The position numbers and the translations under genes are program-made. DNA of 22,961 bases from CAZFQG01 sp964520785 (GTDB lineage Bacteria > Planctomycetota > Planctomycetia > Pirellulales > Thermoguttaceae): contig CAZFQG010000098.1 of the NCBI GenBank assembly GCA_964520785.1, positions 1 to 22,961 on the forward strand, in the 5' to 3' direction. The notes beneath the pieces were generated by a model that was not told the DNA's origin, searched no databases, and was given only the letters and a program-made list of their open reading frames with translations. Positions 22,863-22,961 of this stretch are shown in pieces. How positions within the stretch are numbered: the first letter of the stretch is position 1; every line of letters starts with the position of its first letter.

Positions 22863-22961
22863 ATGGTTGCGCGACGTTCCGTGAAGGTTTTGGTTTCCAG
22901 CGGCCTTGGGTTTTCTGGGAGGCCTCGTCTTGCGGACGAGGTTCAATCGCGCCGCGGCGAC
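22863..22961 (+). CDS. Possible start of a gene running off the window
   Basis: ATG 22863 follows GGGAGGGGG (22850-22858) and opens a frame of 33 codons (starting MVARRSVKVLVSSGLGF) with no stop before the window ends. A promoter-like element lies about 100 bases upstream. The fragment is too short to identify a family, and could be chance. Confidence 0.3.
   Translation, partial: MVARRSVKVLVSSGLGFSGRPRLADEVQSRRGD

Overview
The window looks like a piece of a Planctomycetota chromosome, or a close relative, judged from protein style alone. The base composition is fairly GC-rich and several genes start with GTG. The characteristic proteins are a transthyretin-like lipoprotein, a Tat-exported BNR sialidase-like protein, a secreted TIM-barrel sugar isomerase homologue, a MacA-like adaptor ending in two EF-hands, and a CpsD-like P-loop protein with a long acidic N-terminus. 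No tRNA, rRNA, CRISPR array or transposase was seen. The assignment is inference; 16S or marker-gene placement would settle it.

Layout. (1) 1-4900: a small lipoprotein gene (minus) diverges from a MacAB/Lol-like ABC export operon (plus: adaptor, ATPase, permease). Near-consensus promoters face both ways between them, and a strong GC hairpin closes the block at about 4859-4905. (2) 4913-10594, all minus: a Tat sialidase-like protein, a frameshifted short-chain dehydrogenase (SDR), an SMP-30/NHL-like lipoprotein, a LyxK-like FGGY sugar kinase and an intact SDR. This looks like carbohydrate or sugar-acid handling. (3) 10796-14691, minus: etfB, etfA and an acyl-CoA dehydrogenase, a compact electron-transfer module. 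(4) 14931-17124, minus: a four-gene run of STAS anti-anti-sigma factor, HATPase anti-sigma kinase, secreted isomerase-fold protein and small membrane protein, behind a promoter with a perfect TTGACA -35 box. (5) 17426-19803, plus: a bitopic low-complexity protein and a CpsD/BY-kinase-like protein whose Walker A lacks the usual lysine, probably linked to polysaccharide export or its control. (6) 20184-22529, plus: McsB-type protein arginine kinase, QueD/PTPS-family enzyme and a type-4 uracil-DNA glycosylase interrupted by a frameshift. (7) 22530-22961: a probable terminator, a promoter-like element and possibly the start of another gene running off the edge.

Most genes belong to known families. 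The most interesting points are the two broken reading frames (a G7 tract in the SDR; a GC-rich spot in the UDG), the EF-hand tail on the exporter adaptor, the partner-switch operon joined to an exported isomerase fold, the degenerate Walker A in the CpsD-like protein, and McsB without an adjacent McsA and with an altered phosphoarginine-binding motif. I do not see a clear-cut new defence or mobile system here.
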